Below, piece after piece: positions 32,565 through 43,998 of a stretch of 64,000 nucleotides of DNA (position 1 is its first letter; each line of letters opens with the position of its first letter). Below the pieces are notes generated by a model that saw only the letters and a program-made list of their open reading frames with translations, had not been told where the DNA came from and did no database searches. The DNA comes from Endocalyx cinctus (taxonomy: Eukaryota > Ascomycota > Sordariomycetes > Amphisphaeriales > Apiosporaceae): the NCBI GenBank assembly GCA_001600455.1, contig BCKC01000005.1:1-64000 (forward strand). Direction: 5' to 3'. Position numbers and translations under genes: made by a program.

Positions 32565-33263
32565 ATGGCTACAAAAATTAGATCAACTACCACCTTTGAC
32601 ACTCTCTTCTTCCTCGTATTTATCCTTTCGTACTTTCCCCGTATAGCTGCGGCCGACGGCGAAAAAACCGTAACCATAACCGTATCACCCACCCCCACCG
32701 GCACCTCGCCGGAACTGATCTCGGACTCGACTTTCCGGTCCGCTATCCTCAACTCTACTAACGTCTACCGCGCCCAGCACAACGCGACCTCGGTAGTCTG
32801 GAACTCGACCTTATCTTCATTCGCGGACTCCTACCTCTCTTCCTCTCACTCTGAAGGCAATACGAAGAGCTGCCCAAAGTTTGTCCACTCGGGCGGTCCT
32901 TACGGCGAGAACCTGGCTTTGGGATACCCCAGCGCGACTTCTTGCGTGGAAGCTTGGGGCGACGAAGGGAAGAAGTATAAATTCAACAGCCCGGGATTTA
33001 CCGAGGAGACAGGCCATTTTACCCAGTTGGTTTGGAAGGGTACAACCAGCGTCGGGTGCGGGAAGAGGTTATGCGACGACGAGCTGAATGAGGTGAAGGG
33101 CTGGTATATCGCTTGTGAGTACTGGCCGAGAGGGAATATCATAGGCGATTTTGCGGATGAAGTAGGAAGGTCCGTGAACGCGGGCGTAAAGGCAGTTGAG
33201 GAGATGCGATGGTTGGTCGTAGGTTGTGTGCTTCTGGCTTCTTGGTTTGCTATTCGGGTTTGA
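32565..33263 (+). CDS. CAP/SCP (PR-1-like) secreted protein, probably GPI-anchored
   Basis: One exon, 232 residues. The signal peptide ends near Ala30. The CAP fold follows with its hallmark blocks Tyr-Gly-Glu-Asn-Leu-Ala (113-118) and Gly-His-Phe-Thr-Gln-Leu-Val-Trp-Lys (150-158). The usual cavity tetrad can be assigned to His108, Glu115, Glu148 and His151. A C-terminal hydrophobic tail (about 213-232) suggests a GPI anchor. Fungal CAP proteins such as the yeast Pry family bind sterols and lipids outside the cell and can protect against toxic host lipids; that role is inferred. Ends 240 bases from the convergent GH32 gene. Confidence 0.9.
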   Translation: MATKIRSTTTFDTLFFLVFILSYFPRIAAADGEKTVTITVSPTPTGTSPELISDSTFRSAILNSTNVYRAQHNATSVVWNSTLSSFADSYLSSSHSEGNTKSCPKFVHSGGPYGENLALGYPSATSCVEAWGDEGKKYKFNSPGFTEETGHFTQLVWKGTTSVGCGKRLCDDELNEVKGWYIACEYWPRGNIIGDFADEVGRSVNAGVKAVEEMRWLVVGCVLLASWFAIRV

Positions 33264-33500
33264 GAAAGGGAGCAAAAGGCGGAGCCAAGTCGGCTCTAGG
33301 CTTATGGAAAAGAACGCATGCCTTGTTTTATATGGCGTTATGGACTTGAGCAGGCGGGAAAAATGACTATGAACGAGATAATTAAGTGTCACGCCATTAA
33401 TATGATTACTCTCAGGGAATCGGGAAAAATAGGCTAACGGACTAGAATTACAGCTAGATAGCGAGCATAATGCTAATATATACACGAAGAAAACACCGAA

Positions 33501-35258
33501 TTAAACCGAGAATTTACTTTCGTAAACCATATGTCTCTTCCCGTTCGTACTCGTCGTTGCCGTCGTGTCGTTTCCCACCACAACACCCTGCTCATTCTGC
33601 ATTTCAGCCCAAGCGCTCTTCAACGCCCACACTTCGACGCTAACCTGTGTACCAGTCGGCATCTGCGTCGTGCCCAGCATCATCAAGCTTAGGGGCTGAT
33701 CGGGGAAGAACAAAACGGTGCCGGCGTGCACGCCGCCATCGACGAAAGCTTCCAAGATACTCCTGTCGATAACGGCTTGCAAGCGCCAGCTGGCGTTTTC
33801 TGAGCTGCTGCCGTCGTAGTAAATGTCTGAAGTGCTGAACTTGTCGGTGAAGAAGATGTTGTCGAATCCCCGGATCAGGCCCCGGTTCACGTAGAAGGGG
33901 GTGTCGCCCGAGAAGTAGAAACCGGTCTGAAGAGATTCGCCCGACGCCGGAGACGAGAAGGAGACGTTGAGAGTAGAGTAGGAAGTCAGCAGCGTCGTGT
34001 TAATATTCGTGACGTTCACATCGAGGTAGATGGCGCCAGAGTCGACGCTCGAGTAATCCACCATCACGGATCCGTTCTTCTCGAGCGTCGATTTTTCGAG
34101 CTGCGTATCGAGGATGGGCGTCATATCGTATACCTCGTCTACCATCACCAGACCTATCCTAGGAGCATAGGTCAGATAGTTTTCCCTCGGCAGCGTCATA
34201 GCGCTCCTCCACCCCTCCAAATTTCCCGTGGGGACCTGCTGCGCGTACTGCCAGTTACTGGCCCAGCCTAGGTTCACGGCGTTCTCGCCGTCGGGCACGC
34301 CGTAGAAATACTGGGCGGCGTAGTTATCCTTGGCGAAATCGGTCAGCCTCGTCGCCGCGTCCGCGGTCACGAAATGCGTCCCGTTGAAGTCGCCCGGGAA
34401 GTACTGGGTGATAGAGCCGCCGAGGGGCGCACCGGGCTGCACCGACAGGCCGAGCACGTACTTCTGGTCCACCACCTCGCCCGATTCGCGGTCACGCACC
34501 GGCATCTTTACCAGGTTAGGGCACTCGTACTGGGTTCCGAGCAAGCCGTGATGCGAAAAGTTGGATGCGAACGTCCAGTTCTTCAGGTCTGGGCTGGTGA
34601 AGAAACCGACCGAGAACTCCTGCGCATACGCTATCACGGCGACCCAGTGGTCTTCGTACCAGATAACCTTGGGATCGCGGAATTGCGAGCTCTCGCTGTC
34701 GATGACCGGGTTTCCCTCGTAGTACGTGAACGTATACCCGCCGTCGATCGAGAAGGCTAGATTCTGCGTTTGAGGCCCGGCCGAGCCGTCGGCATAGTAT
34801 CGGGCGAAGGTCATCATGGCGACAACGCCGTTGTCTTGGTCCGGGAAAAAGCCAGACGTGTTGTTCACGTCGACGACGGCGCTGCCGGAAAAGACGTAGA
34901 CGGTCTCCTCGGGCGGGAATAAGGCAATTTGTTGGTTTACCCAGTGATATAAATCAGTAGATGTCGCGTGACCCCAGTGTTGGTTACCGGCAACGACGCC
35001 GGTTGGATTGTATTGGTAGTAGAGGTGCCACGTGCCGTTTTGGTCAAGAAACATGCCGTTGGGGTCGTTCATGAAATGTTGAGGCGGCGAAAAGTGATTT
35101 TGCGGACGTAGCGCGCCGGTGTAGTCGCCCACTACGGGCGTTCCAGTAGGCACGGCGGGGTTCACGTAGACGCTCGTGGCATTGCTATTGCTTCGAGCTA
35201 GTACCTGAGCAACACCTATACCGAACCCGAGGGAGATAATCCTCGATAATGAGAACAT
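33501..35258 (-). CDS. Secreted GH32 beta-fructofuranosidase (invertase/inulinase type)
   Basis: One exon on the minus strand, 585 residues with a signal peptide of about 21 residues. It hydrolyses terminal fructose from sucrose or fructans outside the cell. The three catalytic blocks are intact: Asn-Asp-Pro-Asn-Gly with nucleophile Asp65, Arg-Asp-Pro with Asp195, and Glu-Cys-Pro with acid/base Glu245. The N-terminal five-blade propeller and the C-terminal beta-sandwich are both present at normal length. Motifs alone do not separate invertase from exo-inulinase. High GC compared with the flanks. A plant-sugar diet is consistent with this gene. Confidence 0.94.
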   Translation of the reverse strand: MFSLSRIISLGFGIGVAQVLARSNSNATSVYVNPAVPTGTPVVGDYTGALRPQNHFSPPQHFMNDPNGMFLDQNGTWHLYYQYNPTGVVAGNQHWGHATSTDLYHWVNQQIALFPPEETVYVFSGSAVVDVNNTSGFFPDQDNGVVAMMTFARYYADGSAGPQTQNLAFSIDGGYTFTYYEGNPVIDSESSQFRDPKVIWYEDHWVAVIAYAQEFSVGFFTSPDLKNWTFASNFSHHGLLGTQYECPNLVKMPVRDRESGEVVDQKYVLGLSVQPGAPLGGSITQYFPGDFNGTHFVTADAATRLTDFAKDNYAAQYFYGVPDGENAVNLGWASNWQYAQQVPTGNLEGWRSAMTLPRENYLTYAPRIGLVMVDEVYDMTPILDTQLEKSTLEKNGSVMVDYSSVDSGAIYLDVNVTNINTTLLTSYSTLNVSFSSPASGESLQTGFYFSGDTPFYVNRGLIRGFDNIFFTDKFSTSDIYYDGSSSENASWRLQAVIDRSILEAFVDGGVHAGTVLFFPDQPLSLMMLGTTQMPTGTQVSVEVWALKSAWAEMQNEQGVVVGNDTTATTSTNGKRHMVYESKFSV

Positions 35259-36635
35259 CGCGACGGTTATTTAGAATGGGGTTGGTCTGGTATCAATCGC
35301 GAACTATAACGATCTACTTACGGAGGATGCCCAGGAATGTTCCTTCGAAGAAAATTTCTATTCTTCGCAAAGCCGGGAAAAGGAAGATTATATGTCAACA
35401 TACGGAGAATTCCGTGTTTCCTCGCGACCCGCCTAATAGTCTACGTCATGTGATTGTTTAGTTTTGCGTGCCAGGACGTGCCCAGGAAGAACCATTGGTG
35501 ATCTTTATTATGTGAAGGGATATAGCTGATAAATACCCCGTTCTACCCCATCCTGTCCCCGTTGTGCCCCGTTTAGGTGGATATGGAGAAGAGGTATAAC
35601 AGGTATGGAACCATGACTAGCCCGAGTTTGATCATCTTGGGGCCTACTTTGTACATAGTAATACATTCTTTTAGCTCCCACAGTCTGAAATTAGTTGAGA
35701 AAATCAATAAATGAACGAGACGGGTATTCTGTACATATAGTACAACAATTATCTCGGTGCTAGGTAGGGATCATGGATATTCGCTATAGCCAACAAACAC
35801 TCGACTGATTTCGACCAGTATTTCTTGATAGTAAAGAAGGGAAGGATGAGACTCAGAGTGCAGAGAGACGAATTGACTGAGATAGATTTTGGCTTGTTTA
35901 GAACCTCGTGATATATAAATATATATAGATCCATTAGATGATAGATAGAACTATATGAGGAAGAGATATTTGAAATCCCCAACACGCTATATTTCGCAAA
36001 AGATTGGATATGATTGGTATTACTGTATTATGGATAGGTATATAGTAAGTACCTAATACACTTAGCTGCATATCCTTTGGAACCTAGCAGCCTAGTCTTG
36101 CTAGTCCAGACCGTATTATATCGCCACCACCGCCACCACCGCCACAAAGATAACGGTTATTTTCATACCGCTTTCAGCCATAAAAGATAACTGGAACTTT
36201 GTAAAGAATGTGCTTCTTTTACCCATCCAGTGAACCATTACCCGTGGATATGCCACTATAAAAGCTCCCTCACCGGATGATTTAGAACTGCTTAGGTAAT
36301 GTTAGATCGGTAGCTTTTTGAATGCGGCGTCATTGCTCTAAGTTATTGATTTCACACCTTTCTATATTTCGGCAGGTGTTTTAATCTTCATCTCTCTGGT
36401 ACGTGCTTCTCTCTCTCTTTTTTTTCTTCCCTCCGACTTATCATCATTGGTTCATTCATTTGTCGACCGAGTTTGAATTCAATTTCATATGACTTTTTAC
36501 TGATCTATAGAAAAGAAAGAGAAGATATATCGAGCTAGGAACCAAGCCTGCCCGACAAAAAAAAAGTACTATTCCACTTCGACCTAAACCTATCTGGAGC
36601 CTCACCTAATAAACCACCTAAAGCTTTTCGATACG
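35259..36635. other. Intergenic stretch at the border to the conserved core
   Basis: 1.4 kb without a supported gene. It holds a short CCACCACCG-type repeat at about 36123-36145 and a pyrimidine tract near 36405-36432 upstream of TFIIS. AT-rich around 35900-35950. Confidence 0.6.
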
Positions 36636-37797
36636 ATGATGGATCAGCGAGAATTAGAGGGCCATATCAAGGCTCTTCACAAGGCCGCTCAAGCAAACGA
36701 ACCCTCGAATAATATCATTAGTCTCTTGCGACGACTTGAGAAGGAAGTCGTACCTACCGAAGAATTGTTGCGCGTAAGTTCAACGTCGTCAAGCAATCTG
36801 GGGTATTTAATCCAGAATGTATTGCAACGTCATATATTAGCACATGGCGTTCTGCGATGCATTATTTGTCTTGATACTTTTTCCCATGCGCTGGACCCGC
36901 TAATTGTTTAACCTTCTCGATAGACCACGAAGGCCGGTCTAGTAGTTGGCAAGCTTCGAAGTAACGCCAATAAAGATATCGCCCGCGCCGCCGGAGAAGT
37001 CGTCGCGAAGTGGCGCAAGAGTGTCGAGGCCGAGAAGAAGGCCAAGGGAGCCGCGGGAAGCATCGCGCGCGGTAGTGCTTCGCCGGCCGGAAAGTCCGCG
37101 TCTCCCGCGCCGAAGCCGGTAGCCAGCAATTCGAAAGCCTACGAAGGCGACCCGGAGCTGCGAAAATTTACCACCGACAAGGTCGACGTCAAGCGAACCG
37201 GTTCCTCGATACGCGACAACTGCATCGGTCTCATATACAACGGCCTAGCCTACCGATCGCGCGAGTCGGTCGAGAACGTCCTCGTCCGTGCCATGGAGGT
37301 CGAGTACGCCGCTTATAAAGCCTATAAGGGTGAGACGAAAGAGTACAAGGAGAAGATAAGATCCCTCTTTCAGAATTTGAAAGTCAAGACCAACCCGGAA
37401 CTCGGTCGTGGCGTCATGTCGGGCGATATCGCCGCGGATCGCTTCGTCGTTATGACTTCCAAGGAGTTGATGTCGGCCGAGCAGCGCAAGACCGTTGCCG
37501 CGTACGAGGAAGATAACATGAAGAGGGCTCAGGTTCCCATGGCCGAGAAGAGCATCAGCGACACCCTCGAATGCAGCGGTTGCAAGAAGAAGATGGTCAG
37601 CTACACGCAAGCGCAGACCCGCAGTGCTGATGAGCCGATGACGACCTTTTGCGAGTGTATGAACTGCGGAAAGCGCTGGAAGGTAAGTCTTTTTTTTTCT
37701 TCAAAAGATGCACTCTCGAGTGTTTACCCTTCTAGTCGATATTTAGGAAATTTTGGTTAGTTAACAAATTTTTCAATTCTAAACAGTTCTCTTGATC
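36636..37797 (+). CDS. dst1: Transcription elongation factor TFIIS
   Basis: Three exons (36636-36773, 36924-37682, 37789-37797) join in phase to 301 residues; the last exon holds only Phe-Ser-stop. TFIIS binds arrested RNA polymerase II in the nucleus and stimulates cleavage of backtracked RNA. The N-terminal helical domain I, a basic Ala/Lys/Ser linker, central domain II and the C-terminal zinc ribbon are all present. The ribbon has two Cys pairs (Cys-Ser-Gly-Cys and Cys-Met-Asn-Cys) and the invariant acidic hairpin Arg-Ser-Ala-Asp-Glu-Pro-Met. The end Lys-Arg-Trp-Lys-Phe-Ser matches the family ending Trp-Lys-Phe-X. An ATG-ATG pair opens the gene, so the start could be one codon later. Confidence 0.95.
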
Positions 37798-38509
37798 GAC
37801 AATATCCATCTTTACCATCTGCTCTATCTGCACGTCTTTCTCCTTTAGCAAGCTGTTTGCTGGGACCGAGTTACGTCCCGATTCATCTCAAGCTCGTGGA
37901 TCGAAATGAAAATTTCGATAAGAATATCTCTCTATTTGCTTTTTAACTACCCCCACCCCCCATTCGGTGAGGCGCAGGATGGGATGGTACCGGCGTCTCC
38001 TTGCACTTTTTTCGTCCTCGTTTATATCTTTCCACTTAGGGTCGTCTTTTTTCCCCCTTCCTTTTTGCAAGGAGTAGAGGTATATTTATTTAGGGGGGGA
38101 TTTAAAGAGAATAAAGTAGATGATAAAGGCGAAAGTGGACAGATGGTGAAAGTGGTGTGTTGAGGACAAGATTTCAATAACCGTTGCATTGGTTGCTACA
38201 ACGTCCATGGAGTATAGGATGGTACAGAGTGATCTCAGGTCATCTTATATGTTCATCCAGCCATATTTTGCAAACCGTCAATTGCGTGATATACCATAGA
38301 TCAGTTAGGTCACTGTTTCCTGTATTTTAGACGAGAGTATGACATGACGTCCCTTTCTCACGAGTTCAACGATTGCGTTAATTTCTTATTTTACTTCTTT
38401 ATTTGCGAGGGGATGGTTATGTTATCAATCCTAATATGGGTTGAAGAAAGAGACACGGCATGGTATCGTCATCTCCGTAGTTGTATTTTTGAAAATGACA
38501 TAACTTTTC
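37798..38509. terminator. Shared 3' region of convergent TFIIS and cysteine synthase genes
   Basis: About 700 bases between two stops facing each other. Both transcripts must end here. No open frame with protein character. Confidence 0.5.
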
Positions 38510-39928
38510 TTAAACTCCCAAAAGCGCCAACAAATCATCCGACTGCTTCCCTTCTTCCTCGGCCATCTCCCCGACACGCTTCCAGAATTTGCTCAAATGC
38601 CTGTTGCCCGAATCGCATAACACCGTAACGACGCGACTTCCCTCCGGTAAGCTCATGGCGGCCGCAACGGCGGCGACGCAATTGACGGCGCTACTGCTTC
38701 CGGCGAATATCCCGTCCCGCTCGACTAGCCATCGAGCCATGGTGCAAGCCTGGGCATCCGTCACCTTCACGGCGTCGTCGATTAAGTCTCTTCCCGTGTC
38801 GAAATTTTGCGTCAACCGGTTGATACCGATTCCCTCCACAATGGTATCCACCTGCTGTCGACGGCGGGTCCCTTCTCGTTCGGTAGACGAGTACATGACG
38901 CCGTGACGGATCTTATTGTACAGTCCGGATCCTTGAGGATCGGCCAGGATGATTTTGACTTCATTTTTCTTCTTGGATGGTAATAGGGATGAAGATATTT
39001 CTTCTTTCAGAAATTTGGCGACGCCCGTTATCGTACCTCCCGTACCTGCACCGGCTACGAATGCGTCCAAGTCACCTCCCGTCTGCTGCCAAATTTCTGG
39101 CCCAGTGGTCTTCAAGTGAGCCTCGTAGTTGGCGGGAGACTCGAACTGGTCGGCGAAGAAGCCTCGACTAGCTCGGGACTCGTCCAGGGTATGTTCCCGA
39201 GCCCGGCGACGGGCAAGGTTCACGAAGTGTTCAGGGGAGGTAATAGGCGCAACGGGGACACGCTCGACCGTAGCGCCTAGCCGGTGCAGTAAGTCAGATT
39301 TCTCGAGACTCTGGTCGTCCGGCATGCAGATGTGGGCGCGGTAGCCCCGAGCCCGAGCAATTACCGCTATGGAGATACCCGTGCTACCCACCGTCCCCTC
39401 GTAGATGGTGTCACCCCTTCCCGGAGACAATAAACCAGCTGCTTCCGCCGTATCGATCATATTCAGCGCGACCCGGTCCTTTGGACTGTTACCTGCGCCG
39501 TTGAGAAATTCCGCTTTCGCTAGGATGATCCGCCCTGTTATGCGCGATAGACTGTGGATTTTGATGAGGGGCGTGTGCCCTATGCTGCCTTCTATACCCT
39601 CGACAATTCCAGCCGTGGATGAAAGTATCATGGTTCCATCATCTATTGCTGATGTATCATGATCTTCTAGGGAGACGGGACCTCCACCCCAGAAGAAACT
39701 TGATCTGCGTTTTTTCACCCCGCTATTTCTTGCAAAAGGCAGGGCACTGCCGTCCCTCCGCTGACGACGCTGGCTCTTTCTAACGTCGCTCAGTTGTTGC
39801 CATTGTTGGTAACGCGCTTCTAAATCCGGATATAAATCTTTAAAACCTAAGGTGACGAGCACGCCGGCGACAAACGCCGCGGCTATAGCTGCTGTACCGT
39901 AAGCTCGGGGATGATCACTAAAAGACAT
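38510..39928 (-). CDS. Cysteine synthase 2-type PLP enzyme, membrane-anchored
   Basis: One exon on the minus strand, 472 residues. The N terminus has a hydrophobic helix (about 11-28) followed by a basic stretch, which points to an outer-membrane-anchored mitochondrial form as in the yeast YGR012W group. The PLP-binding lysine is Lys150 in Asn-Ser-Pro-Lys-Asp-Arg. A glycine-rich phosphate loop (Gly-Ala-Gly-Thr-Gly-Gly-Thr) and a Ser-Ser-Ala-Val motif near the end complete the fold-type II signature. It should make cysteine from O-acetylserine and sulfide, although activity of this subgroup is less well proved than for classical cysteine synthase. Confidence 0.9.
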   Translation of the reverse strand: MSFSDHPRAYGTAAIAAAFVAGVLVTLGFKDLYPDLEARYQQWQQLSDVRKSQRRQRRDGSALPFARNSGVKKRRSSFFWGGGPVSLEDHDTSAIDDGTMILSSTAGIVEGIEGSIGHTPLIKIHSLSRITGRIILAKAEFLNGAGNSPKDRVALNMIDTAEAAGLLSPGRGDTIYEGTVGSTGISIAVIARARGYRAHICMPDDQSLEKSDLLHRLGATVERVPVAPITSPEHFVNLARRRAREHTLDESRASRGFFADQFESPANYEAHLKTTGPEIWQQTGGDLDAFVAGAGTGGTITGVAKFLKEEISSSLLPSKKKNEVKIILADPQGSGLYNKIRHGVMYSSTEREGTRRRQQVDTIVEGIGINRLTQNFDTGRDLIDDAVKVTDAQACTMARWLVERDGIFAGSSSAVNCVAAVAAAMSLPEGSRVVTVLCDSGNRHLSKFWKRVGEMAEEEGKQSDDLLALLGV

Positions 39929-40348
39929 TTTTTCTTTCCTCTCTTTTCTCTTTCTTTCCCTTCTAAGTTAGAGTCGGCATTTGTAATGAATAGTTCATCA
40001 TGAACATATATATTTTTATAAATATAAAATTTAGAAATAAGAAAATTATATGCAAATATAATATATATATTTTTTTAACTTGTGGAATTGATGGGTTTAA
40101 CGCATGAAATTTACTGATTATACTACACTCTACTCATTTCGAGCTTGGACCAATAGGTAGATAGCTTCGCCTAAGGCCGGCCTAAAAATTGCTTAGTTCC
40201 GGAGGTTTTTTGTTTCTCTATCTTTTTTTCATTGACCGTTGCCATCAACAATTGAAGCTTCTACTTAAGAGCCCAGCTTCTTTTCTTACTTCAATCATAT
40301 TCACTTTATTAAGTGATATGGTTGAAGCTTAATAAATAATAACATATC
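39929..40348. promoter_or_regulatory. Divergent promoter between cysteine synthase and NDUFAF7-type genes
   Basis: 420 bases separate two gene starts pointing away from each other. A pyrimidine-rich stretch lies on each side. AT-rich centre (40000-40080). Confidence 0.5.
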
Positions 40349-42093
40349 ATGGATACTCCTATCGTCACGCAGCTCTTTCGTCAACTCTTTCGAACCCACC
40401 ATCCCACTTGCCAATCGAGGAGGAACCTAGTCACCTTGAGCACTTACCTCCAAAATGAACAGCAAGCACGGCGACGTTCTCAGCACGGACAACACCAACA
40501 GCAGCAAAGGAGAAGTGTATCTAGTAATAGGGAAACCGTGAGAGGAAAGAAATCTGCCGTGGTTGAGGAAAGCCACTGGCAGCAGCGTACCAATGTGGGT
40601 ATCGAAGATATGATGGAAGAATATCACAAATACCCTATGGTGACTGCGAACGATTTGCGGTCAAGGAAAACACGGCCTAGGAAGATTAAGATGTTGATGC
40701 GGGATTTTATTGAAGGTGTGTGTGATTCTTTTCTTTTTTTTTTTTTTTTTGTTTCTTGCAGATCCGAGCCGACTCATTACACGCTGTAAGGAATGCGTAT
40801 ATTGACCCTGAAACGGTGGCGGCCCCGGTCTAGATAGTCTTTATAACCCGCAATATGGTTATTTCTCCAAACAAGTCGTCATATTTACCCCCGGTGAACC
40901 CTTCGACTTCAATTCCATACCGGACGAACCAACTTTCCACGCCGAGCTAGGGAGGCGGTATACCGAGTTCGAAGACAAGTTGGACGATGCCGCCGTTGCG
41001 GAAGGAGGAGGGCCCGATCCAGTCCGTCAGCTCTGGCACACGCCGACCGAACTCTTTCGCCCGTACTACGGCGAAGCGATCGCGAGATACCTAATGTCGA
41101 ATTACCTTATGACGTCGTACCCGTACCACGACCTGATCATCTACGAGATGGGTGCCGGTCGCGGTACCCTCATGCTCAACATCCTCGATTATATCCGCGA
41201 CGTCGAGCCGTCGGTGTACGACCGGACAAAATACAAGATCATCGAGATCTCGCCGCAGCTGGCTACCCTGCAAAATTCGCAGCTGTATAAAGATGCGGCC
41301 AGCAAAGGCCATACCGAAAAGGTCGAGATCATCAACAAGTCCATATTCGACTGGAAGGACCGCGTACCTTCCCCCTGCTTTTTCCTCGCCATGGAGGTCT
41401 TCGACAACTTTGCGCACGACGTGGTGCGGTATGACCTGACCACCGAGGAACCCGCCCAGGGCGTCGTTCTAATCGACGGTAAAGGAGACTTCTACGAGTT
41501 CTACGAACCAGTGCTCGACCCCGTCGCCGCGAGGTATATGAGGGTGCGCCAGGCCGCCACGGGGGGAAGATACCGCGTTCCGTACAGCACGAGCCGATTT
41601 GCGCGCCAGTTGAAAAAGCAGCTGATGCCTTTCTCTCCCAATCTCAGCCAGCCGGAGTACCTTCCGACCCGGCTCATGCACTTCTTCGACATCCTCGAGA
41701 AGTATTTCCCCGCTCATAGGCTCCTGACGAGCGACTTCCACACTCTGACGGACGCAGTCAAAGGGCTAAACGCTCCGGTCGTGCAGACACGGTACGAGAG
41801 GAGGATGGTTCCTGTTACGACGCCGTTGGTAAGTTATCATGCCCCCGTCATATTCCAAACTTTGTGCTTATCGAGAGCAATAGGTTCATCAAGGCTATTT
41901 TGATATCCTCTTCCCGACAGATTTCGGGGTTATGGAATCGGTTTACGGCGCAATTACCGGCAAGCTCACGCGCGTCTCCTCCCACGAGGCTTTCATGCGT
42001 TCCTGGGCCTATGTAGAAGATACCCGGACGGGAACCGGCGAGAACCCGTTACTAAGCTGGTACACCAACGCAAGCGTTATGATGACCGTGTGA
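40349..42093 (+). CDS. Mitochondrial NDUFAF7-type arginine methyltransferase
   Basis: Three exons (40349-40715, 40834-41828, 41884-42093) join in phase to 523 residues. The Arg/Gln-rich N terminus, without acidic residues for the first 35 positions, looks like a mitochondrial targeting sequence. The SAM-dependent MidA/DUF185 domain shows Asn-Pro-Gln-Tyr-Gly-Tyr-Phe (about 127-133) and the nucleotide loop Glu-Met-Gly-Ala-Gly-Arg-Gly-Thr (from about 227). The closing block Gly-Tyr-Phe-Asp-Ile-Leu-Phe-Pro-Thr-Asp-Phe is in the last exon. In animals NDUFAF7 methylates a complex I subunit early in assembly, so the role here is inferred as complex I assembly. Intron 1 contains a poly-T stretch. Confidence 0.9.
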
Positions 42094-42398
42094 AGTAGTA
42101 CACTCTACCGAGAAACTTGATATTTTTGTTATATACTTGTTTCTTGCCGGATTTATACCTAGCATGTACACTATCAAAGGTAAAAAAAGAGTCGCTGTAA
42201 ATCTACTTCATTCTAACTATATGAATATAAGAGCTATTTGAGCGTCATGATATCGCGTGAAGAGATATTCTCGAGAAGGAATAAATAATCTTAGTGTACA
42301 TATAAATATACATTTTATCTACTACAATAGCAAGAACTCTACTTATGATATAGACAAGCAGTAGAAAGTACAAGAGGAATATACCTGTGCGTACCGTA
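42094..42398. terminator. Shared 3' region of convergent genes
   Basis: About 300 bases between the NDUFAF7-type stop and the stop of the two-helix protein. AT-rich, no gene. Confidence 0.5.
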
Positions 42399-43536
42399 TC
42401 ATCCCTGTTTTTTAAACACGGAGCTTCGGATAATATCCCAAGCCCAGGGCGCCCTGAAAGCCCGATTCTTCTCACTTACGTACATTTTTTTCGGGGCTCG
42501 GAATACGTGGTACCATTTCTTGACCACGTTGTCGCCAGAATTAGGCGCGCGCACGAGATTGGCCAAGCTAAAATAAGACTTGTAAGGGCGCAAGTCCGTG
42601 GGCCGGACAGAAATCATGCCCGGCACGCCGACCGGGTTAACGTACCAGACTTCAAGCCGAGGTGCCGTTGCCGACAATTCTCCATTTTTCCCGAAAAAAT
42701 TCGAGGTGAGAAATTGTCTTAAGGCAGCCTCGGACCGTCGAGCCGAGACGGGTAGGCGTATGTGAATGAAGGTTACCATGGGTGCGGTTAGATACGCTAC
42801 TGCGCCGTAGGTGTAGCATGCGAGTGCTAAGTCTAGAGACGGTATAATGTGAGGATGCGTGGATTACGAAAACGAAAGTAGGGAAAAGATAGATCAACGG
42901 GAAGGAGGAGGTCAACACTGTATTTGGTCGGCCGAGAAAGAAGAATAAGAAAGGAGAAAGAGCATACTAATTATTGTCTTGGTAGATACACCAGAGTCTT
43001 TATATATCACCGTGACGGCGCCCCCGACTGCGACGGCAAAGAAGATGACAACGGCAAACTTGAAGACGGACGTAAGCAGAGTTCGCGCGGTCCCAGAGTG
43101 GTAGAGGCAGAATTCTTCAGGATAAACTGTTTTTTCTCCGTCAGTCAATTATTTCAAGCATAATCAAGTATGCTATGAAAACGTATAAAAAATATTTCGT
43201 AAGGAAAGAAAAGAAAAACTAACTGAATTTATGAGGTACGCCTTGATACTCTTTTGGAGTACTGGGAGGTCTTGGCGTGGTCGAGGCAGTAGATTTAAAT
43301 CGCGGCCAACAGGTAGTGGTATTGTTTATGATACGCTTTTGAAAATTACCGTTATTTATGCTGCTATGTGCTAATACCTGCTGTCGCTGTGGAATTGGCC
43401 TCATCAATGCCGACGAGGATAACGAACACCTAAAATTGCATCCCAATGGATCAGATCTCCCGATGATCAATCTTCCAACCTTACCTCTAAGGAGGAGGGT
43501 TGGGGAGATTAGTGGTTTCGATATGTTATACATCAT
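42399..43536 (-). CDS. Conserved mitochondrial membrane protein with two helices
   Basis: Three exons on the minus strand (43536-43224, 43126-42992, 42832-42399) join in phase to 293 residues. The first exon is a basic Ser/Arg/Gln-rich presequence. It is followed by Tyr-His-Ser-Gly-Thr-Ala-Arg-Thr, a first helix (Val-Phe-Lys-Phe-Ala-Val-Val-Ile-Phe-Phe), a second helix ending in Ala-Pro-Met-Val-Thr-Phe-Ile-His-Ile-Arg-Leu-Pro, and a soluble C-terminal part. The pattern is familiar from fungal inner-membrane proteins broadly like the TMEM70/TMEM186 type, but I cannot assign the family firmly. The intron 2 acceptor at 42833 was chosen because it is the only one that keeps phase. ATG codons at 43536 and 43533 are both possible starts. 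Confidence 0.75.
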
Positions 43537-43998
43537 GCTTGATCATCCATATTTGTGTTGTTCTCTTGTAAAAACTATTGTTGTAGCGATGCAAAGTCAA
43601 TGTGATGTCAGCAGCTGAGTTGAAGTGACAATCGCGAGCACCATCTGATTGGCAGCTGCTGGCAGGCGTATGGTGATGATACATCGAGAATCAACTTTTG
43701 GAAAGAAATATGGAAATCTGAACAGGCATACAACTTTAGGTACTCTTCAAGGTGATTCAATCGATTTACTTATTTTTAGATTTATGAGGATTCCACGTGA
43801 TAATTTAGTGAGTGAAGAACTTCAATGGTCATCGAGCTTTGAAGATTAACCTCATCCGTGCATACGTCGTTTCTTGCGCCAATACTAATAAAAAATAAAA
43901 AAGTTTTTGTGAATATCTGTATTCATATGAACTTGGTTCGTGTCTCATAAATAAAATCCCGGCATATGCATGAGTGATCGTAAAAAGAATGCACTCTT
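43537..43998. other. Intergenic stretch
   Basis: Upstream of the two-helix protein and downstream of the DsbA-fold gene. A 66-codon frame at 43649-43849 has no recognisable feature and is not called. Confidence 0.6.

Noticed and set aside
41091..41417. 108-codon minus-strand frame
   Set aside because: Antisense to the NDUFAF7-type methyltransferase domain.
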